In this document: positions 5,302 through 9,213 of the stretch, in pieces
Layout of the letters: each line of letters starts with the position of its first letter
How positions within the stretch are numbered: the stretch's first letter is position 1
NCBI GenBank assembly: GCA_016213455.1
Contig: JACRAG010000084.1
Location: 1-9,213 of the forward strand
Direction of reading: 5' to 3'
Length of the DNA: 9,213 nt
Origin: Anaerolineae bacterium
Lineage (GTDB): Bacteria > Chloroflexota > Anaerolineae > Anaerolineales > Anaerolineaceae
Made by a program: the position numbers and the translations under genes
The notes under the pieces: generated by a model
What the model saw: only the letters and a program-made list of their open reading frames with translations
The model's database searches: none
Told to the model about the DNA's origin: nothing

Positions 5302-7082
5302 GACCGCGATTACGAAAAATCAAGACCGCCCTGGTTCCCATCGGCGCCGGAGACCTGGAGCAAACAGCACTGACGCTGGCGCAGGCCATTGCGGATGAAG
5401 TGATCCTGGTGGGAGTCGTCCCGGTCAGCAGCGGTGACTCGCTCAGCGCCGGCGCACAGGCGGCCCGGCAGCTGCGCAAACGCCTGTTGGCTTTGAGCAG
5501 CGCCACTGTGCATTACAAATCTACGGTGATTGTCTCCGAAACGCCCTGGATGGACCTGCGGCACCTGATTGCCCAGGATCCGCCGGACTTGCTGGTGCTG
5601 GAATGGTGCAATGGCGAGACCACCTGCGGCATTCCGCTGAGCAGCGCCCTGTCCTCCTCGCTCTGCAGCCTGGCGATTGTACGTGGCACGAAAAAAGTGA
5701 CATTGGATCGTGCGTTGATCGCCGTGCGCGGCGGACCGCACTCCGAGCTGGCTTTTCGCATCAGCATGGGCCTGCACCCACAGCAGATGGATGTACTGCA
5801 TCTTTCTCTTTCCGGCGCGACCGATGATGCCCCCTTCAAGGGGATCCGGCACATTCTAAACCAGATGCCGGACGTGAATTTGCGTACACTGACCACCCAT
5901 GATGTGGCGCGCTCCATTTTTGAGGAATCGCAACAGTATGACTTTGTCATCATGGGTGTGACTGCCGGACCCAGCGCCGACAACTCATCCATCGGCCCGG
6001 TAGCCAGCCGGCTGCTGCATGACTCGCCAGCCACAGTGGTGGTGGTAAAGGACCGCCGCACCATTCCGGAAGGCATGTTTGACGAGATTGCCGGCGCGGA
6101 AGCCATTTCTATTCTGGTGGATAAATGGTTTGCCGAAAACACGTTTCACGCGGATGAATTTGGTGATTTGCACCAGTTAATGGCATTGAAAGAGCAGCAG
6201 GGATCCAGCATCAGCCTGGCCCTGCCGGCCCTCAACGAAGAAAAGACAGTCGGTACGGTCATTCGGGCGATTAAAAAAGCGCTGATGGACGATATTCCGC
6301 TGCTGGACGAGATTGTGTTGATTGACTCCAACTCCAGCGATCGCACCCGTGAGATTGCCGCAGACATGGGTGTGCCCGTTTACATTCACCAAGAACTGCT
6401 GCCCGAACTGGGTGTGCGGCGCGGTAAGGGGGAGGCGCTGTGGAAGAGTCTGCTGGTCACCAAAGGCGACATCATCGCCTGGATCGACACGGATATCGTT
6501 AACATTCATCCGCACTTTGTGTACGGCATCATCGGGCCGCTGCTGTTGGAGCAAAACATTCAGTTTGTCAAAGGATTTTACCAGCGCCCGCTGCGCGTGG
6601 GCAGCAAGATGCAGGCTGGCGGTGGGGGACGGGTGACCGAGCTGACCGCGCGCCCGCTGCTCAACCTGTTCTACCCGGAGCTTTCGGGTGTTGTTCAGCC
6701 GCTTTCGGGTGAATATGCCGGGCGGCGCAAAGCGTTGGAACAGGCGGTCTTTTTCTCTGGCTACGGGGTGGAGACCGGCCTGCTGATCGACGTGTTTGAA
6801 CGCTACGGCCTGCGCGCCATTGCCCAGGTGGATTTGCTGGAGCGGATTCATCACAACCAGGAGCTGGAAGCGCTGAGCAAAATGTCATTCGCCATCATTC
6901 AGACGGTGCTGCGCAAGCTGGAACGCCGTTATGAACGGTCGATCATTGAGGACGTCAACAAAACCATGAAACTCATCCGTCACGCCAACGATGGTTACTT
7001 CCTGGAAGTTGAAGAAGTGGCCGAGCGGGAAAGGCCGCCCATGATCAGCCTGTCCGCCTATCTGGAGCAGCACAAAAAATGA
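5298..7082 (+). CDS. gpgS: Glucosyl-3-phosphoglycerate synthase (GT81) with N-terminal USP-like domains
   Basis: This 594-residue fusion has a C-terminal half that matches GpgS, which transfers glucose from an NDP-glucose to 3-phosphoglycerate. Visible marks are the lead-in KWFAENTFHADEFGDL (276-291), PALNEEKTVG (310-319) at the nucleotide site, the metal-binding IDTD (Asp397, Asp399), VKGFYQRPL (424-432), GGGGRVTEL (441-449), SGYGVETGLLID (487-498) and the late RIHHNQ (516-521), where a His is expected to help bind metal. Ordinary GpgS proteins are roughly 300-340 residues. Here about 270 residues precede it and look like two universal-stress-protein units (about 8-130 and 135-252). The second ends in GVTAGPSADNSSIG and VVVVKD, a loose form of the ATP-binding loop; the first lacks that loop. 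The ATG at 5298 has AGGAG at 5285-5289 and overlaps the previous stop; a GTG at 5289 is the alternative. The synthase call is strong, and the regulatory role of the front half is inference. Confidence 0.88.
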   Translation: MRPRLRKIKTALVPIGAGDLEQTALTLAQAIADEVILVGVVPVSSGDSLSAGAQAARQLRKRLLALSSATVHYKSTVIVSETPWMDLRHLIAQDPPDLLVLEWCNGETTCGIPLSSALSSSLCSLAIVRGTKKVTLDRALIAVRGGPHSELAFRISMGLHPQQMDVLHLSLSGATDDAPFKGIRHILNQMPDVNLRTLTTHDVARSIFEESQQYDFVIMGVTAGPSADNSSIGPVASRLLHDSPATVVVVKDRRTIPEGMFDEIAGAEAISILVDKWFAENTFHADEFGDLHQLMALKEQQGSSISLALPALNEEKTVGTVIRAIKKALMDDIPLLDEIVLIDSNSSDRTREIAADMGVPVYIHQELLPELGVRRGKGEALWKSLLVTKGDIIAWIDTDIVNIHPHFVYGIIGPLLLEQNIQFVKGFYQRPLRVGSKMQAGGGGRVTELTARPLLNLFYPELSGVVQPLSGEYAGRRKALEQAVFFSGYGVETGLLIDVFERYGLRAIAQVDLLERIHHNQELEALSKMSFAIIQTVLRKLERRYERSIIEDVNKTMKLIRHANDGYFLEVEEVAERERPPMISLSAYLEQHKK

Positions 7083-7648
7083 TGCGCCTGTGCTTGATCC
7101 GTCACGGCCAGACGGATTGGAATGTGGAGGGGCGGTACCAGGGGCAAAGTGACGTGCCGCTCAATGAAACCGGCAGGGCGCAGGCTGCCTGCCTGGCTGC
7201 ACAGCTTCAGGCAGAGCGTTTTTCGGCGGTCTATACCAGCGACTTGCAGCGCGCCGCTGAAACCGCCCGCATTTTGGCTTCCCCGCAGGGTCTCCCTGTC
7301 CACACGGACATGCGTTTGCGAGAGATCAACCAGGGCGAGTGGGAAGGCCAGCTGGTGGGAGTGATCCAAACCCGCTACGAAGCTTTGTGGAAGATGCGCA
7401 GCGCCAATCCGGGCAGCGTTCGACCGCCTGGCGGTGAAACAGTGGAGGAGGTTTCGCGGCGTGTATGCGCCGCCCTGGATGAACTGGCCGAGCGCCATCC
7501 TGGCGGGCGGGTGCTGGTGGTCTCGCACGGGATTTCCATCGCGGTGGCGATCTGCAGGGCGCATAGCATGCCCATCAGCCAGGCATATAACCACATACCG
7601 GGCAACACGGTGCCCATCTGGTTGGACTGGCCGCCCGCGCCAAACTAG
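7079..7648 (+). CDS. gpgP: Histidine phosphatase, probable glucosyl-3-phosphoglycerate phosphatase
   Basis: This 189-residue member of the phosphoglycerate-mutase-like branch of the histidine phosphatase superfamily has the phospho-accepting LIRHGQTDWN (Arg8, His9), SDLQRA with Arg58, the acid Glu82 in REINQGEWEG, PGGET (117-121), and the second catalytic histidine His150 in VVSHG. All core residues are present, so a working phosphatase is expected. Its start overlaps the GpgS stop, and two ATGs in tandem (7079, 7082) both fit. The nearest in-frame purine run is GGAG at 7064-7067, so coupling to GpgS translation is likely. The mycobacterial glucosyl-3-phosphoglycerate phosphatase is also of this superfamily. 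With gene position, this supports removal of the 3-phosphate from glucosyl-3-phosphoglycerate or a further glycosylated form. By sequence alone it could be a broad phosphatase such as a CobC-like enzyme. The gene ends before a strong terminator. Confidence 0.82.
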   Translation: MMRLCLIRHGQTDWNVEGRYQGQSDVPLNETGRAQAACLAAQLQAERFSAVYTSDLQRAAETARILASPQGLPVHTDMRLREINQGEWEGQLVGVIQTRYEALWKMRSANPGSVRPPGGETVEEVSRRVCAALDELAERHPGGRVLVVSHGISIAVAICRAHSMPISQAYNHIPGNTVPIWLDWPPAPN

Positions 7649-7691
7649 CCGGAGCACCAACCGCCAACTCCCCCAGGAAGATCATGCCGCT

Positions 7692-7738
7692 TTAAACCCA
7701 AACCGCCCGGCGCAGTTGGCCGGGCGGTTTGGGTTTAA
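7692..7738. terminator. Convergent (bidirectional) terminator hairpin, copy 2
   Basis: A perfect 20-bp stem (7692-7711 with 7719-7738) closes the loop GCAGTTG. It stands between the phosphatase stop (7648) and the minus-strand transporter stop (7751), and the U-rich 3' arm on either strand suits termination from both sides. It matches the hairpin at 620-666 except for three bases, two of which form a compensating pair. Confidence 0.85.
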
Positions 7739-7900
7739 TACAGGGCGGCGTCAGGCCTGCGGTTCTTTTACGCCGCGCAGTGACAGGCTGTAAAGCAGGA
7801 ACAGCAGGAAGGCCAAAGCAGTCAGGTAGAGCGGGATGACCTCCAGCGAGAAGGTTCTCGCCAGGAAACCCGCGAAACCGGGCAGCAGCGCCCCGCCCAG
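7692..7900 (+). repeat. 209-bp direct repeat, copy 2 (hairpin plus MFS 3' end)
   Basis: This is the partner of 620-828. Here the repeat is part of an intact gene, so this copy looks like the source or the surviving full version. Its left boundary falls at the outer base of the terminator stem, and its right boundary falls inside transporter codon 353. Confidence 0.9.
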
Positions 7901-8956
7901 ACCGGCGGCGCCGATCTGCATGCCGATGGTGTTGGCGGCGTGCTGCGCGCCCACCCGCGCGCTGGTCAGGGAGACCAGGCCGGGGAAGATGGGCGCGACC
8001 GAGATGCCCACCAGGGCGATGCCCAGCAGGCTGACCAGCGGGAAGGGGTTCCACCACACCAGCGCCGCCCCCGCCAGCGCGCCCAGGATGCACACGCGCA
8101 GCAGGGTGGTCAGGCGCACGCGCGCGGCGAACATGCCCGCCAGGATGCGCCCGATGGTGAAGGTGGCCCAGTAACCGCCCGCCCACAGCCCCGCCACCTG
8201 CGGCGCAATGCCGCGTGACTCGGTCAGCAGGGTGTAGGTCCAGTGACCCAAGATCAGCTCGATGCCGGTGTAGGCAAAGAAGAGCAGGATGCTCAGCCAC
8301 ACCGCGGGGGTGCGCAAGGTGGCGCGCATGGGGGTTTTGTAGTCGATCAGGCGTTTTTCTTCATCATGCGCGGCGGGCGCATCCTTGCGCTTCCACATGG
8401 CGGCGGTCATCGCAAAGATCAGCGCCAGGGTGATCTGCGCCACGCCGACGAGGGTGTAGCCCCAGCGCCACGAAGAGAAGGCGCTGATGCCAGCGGTCAT
8501 GATGATTGGACCGGAGGTGATGCCCACGCCAAAGCTGGCATGCAGCCACTGCATCAGGCTTTCGCCGTGCTCCGAGGCGATGTAGGTGTTGATGCCCGCG
8601 TCGATCGCGCCGGCGCCCAGGCCGCCCAACACGCCGAAGATGACCATCACCCACCAGTAGGGCGCCAGGGTGTAACCCAGCAGGGCGATGCCCGTGGCAG
8701 CGCCGCTACGCGCCAGCAGCCAGCCCACGCCCAGCCGGGCCATGGCCCGGCCGCTGAGGAAGCTGGAGGTCAGGTAGCCCGAGGTGCTGGCGAAAAGCAG
8801 CATGCCCAGCGCGTCCAGCGGCTGACCAAAGTTGGCGCGGATGGAAGGCCAGGCCACGCCCAACAGACCGTCCGGTAAACCGAGGGAGATGAAGGCGATG
8901 AAGGCCAGTACGATCAGGCCGGCGCCAGAAGCAGTACGTTTTTGTGCAGTTTCCAT
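7751..8956 (-). CDS. MFS transporter, fucose-permease-like
   Basis: This 401-residue protein of the major facilitator superfamily is predicted to sit in the cytoplasmic membrane with 12 helices in two sets of six. They are separated by a charged loop near residues 188-213 (WKRKDAPAAHDEEKRL). Helix-like stretches lie at about 12-35, 48-68, 78-98, 100-126, 137-160, 165-187, 217-240, 252-275, 284-301, 307-330, 343-365 and 370-393. The segment GLPDGLLGVAWPSIR (26-40) and the GAIDAGINTY motif (116-125) recall the sugar-permease (FucP/FHS-like) branch. The ATG at 8956 has an AGAGG-type ribosome site about 9 bases upstream. It converges with the solute operon and shares its terminator, but has its own promoter. 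The substrate is unknown; a sugar or solute is possible but not shown. Its 3' end is duplicated at 679-828. Confidence 0.85.
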   Translation of the reverse strand: METAQKRTASGAGLIVLAFIAFISLGLPDGLLGVAWPSIRANFGQPLDALGMLLFASTSGYLTSSFLSGRAMARLGVGWLLARSGAATGIALLGYTLAPYWWVMVIFGVLGGLGAGAIDAGINTYIASEHGESLMQWLHASFGVGITSGPIIMTAGISAFSSWRWGYTLVGVAQITLALIFAMTAAMWKRKDAPAAHDEEKRLIDYKTPMRATLRTPAVWLSILLFFAYTGIELILGHWTYTLLTESRGIAPQVAGLWAGGYWATFTIGRILAGMFAARVRLTTLLRVCILGALAGAALVWWNPFPLVSLLGIALVGISVAPIFPGLVSLTSARVGAQHAANTIGMQIGAAGLGGALLPGFAGFLARTFSLEVIPLYLTALAFLLFLLYSLSLRGVKEPQA

Positions 8957-9018
8957 TAATTTGATCCTCTTGCCGCCTGCGGGTCAGCTAACCCCTCGAC
9001 CAGGCGCAACAGGAGAGG

Positions 9019-9027
9019 ATTATATCA
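9019..9027 (-). promoter_or_regulatory. Extended -10 promoter of the MFS gene
   Basis: On the minus strand the sequence TGATATAAT is a perfect extended -10 (TGnTATAAT). Transcription would start near 9012, leaving a leader of about 55 bases before the ATG at 8956. No convincing -35 precedes it, which is acceptable for an extended -10. Confidence 0.5.
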
Positions 9028-9056
9028 CCCCGTGCAGGATGCTTTGAGAATACAGG

Positions 9057-9062
9057 TAGAAT
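9057..9062 (+). promoter_or_regulatory. Weak candidate -10 for the OsmC-like gene
   Basis: TAGAAT matches the -10 consensus at five of six bases on the plus strand, about 80 bases before the ATG at 9141. There is no good -35 at the usual spacing, so this is only a candidate. Confidence 0.2.
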
Positions 9063-9140
9063 GGTAGGTGTGGGATGTAACTTTTTGCAGGTTCAGCGCA
9101 TCAAAGTTTGTGAAACAGTTCACAGGATGGAGAAAATTTC

Positions 9141-9213
9141 ATGGAAATGATCATTGACTTCCCCGGCGGCGCCAAAGTTGACGCGCATTTTGGATCTTTT
9201 ACCGTGCAGACTG
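9141..9213 (+). CDS. OsmC-like protein, N-terminal part
   Basis: An ATG at 9141, preceded by GGAG at 9129-9132, opens a frame that runs off the window after 24 codons. The residues MEMIIDFPGGAKVDAHFGSF resemble the start of the OsmC/YhfA-type thiol peroxidase-like family, where an FPGG-x-x-VDA pattern is common. The two catalytic cysteines of that family would lie beyond the window, so function is unconfirmed. It is divergent from the MFS gene across about 184 bp. Confidence 0.6.
   Translation, partial: MEMIIDFPGGAKVDAHFGSFTVQT

Noticed and set aside
1..9213. CRISPR array, tRNA or rRNA gene, insertion sequence, toxin-antitoxin or defence system
   Set aside because: I found no regularly spaced short repeats, no tRNA- or rRNA-like stretch, no transposase motifs or terminal inverted repeats, and no target-site duplications at the edges of the 209-bp repeats.

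Overview
The window reads like a chromosome segment of moderately high GC from a Chloroflexota-type bacterium (Anaerolineae is my best guess). This rests on gene content and protein flavour only; no rRNA or marker gene is present.

Layout: (1) Positions 1-602 hold the tail of a small protein and an overlapping nitroreductase. (2) Positions 603-970 contain no complete gene. They hold a strong convergent terminator hairpin, a 49-codon remnant of an MFS transporter gene, about 100 bp of unassigned DNA and a second terminator-like hairpin. (3) Positions 971-7648 hold the central module. A GH13_18 sugar phosphorylase is on the minus strand. Divergent to it is a tightly coupled four-gene plus-strand operon: two GT4 glycosyltransferases, a GpgS-type glucosyl-3-phosphoglycerate synthase fused to N-terminal universal-stress-protein-like domains, and a histidine phosphatase. 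Every junction in the operon is an ATGA overlap. (4) Positions 7649-8956 repeat the terminator hairpin and carry the intact minus-strand MFS transporter. (5) Positions 8957-9213 hold a divergent promoter region and the start of an OsmC-like gene.

The central module fits metabolism of the compatible solute glucosylglycerate. The synthase would join NDP-glucose and 3-phosphoglycerate, and the phosphatase would release glucosylglycerate. The divergent phosphorylase would recover glucose-1-phosphate and glycerate when the solute is no longer needed. The two GT4 enzymes suggest that the product is glycosylated further, for example to a mannosylglucosylglycerate-like or longer glycoside. The least ordinary features are the stress-domain fusion on the synthase, the pair of GT4 enzymes, and a 209-bp direct repeat (hairpin plus transporter 3' end, about 93% identical) that brackets the whole module at a spacing of 7,072 bp.
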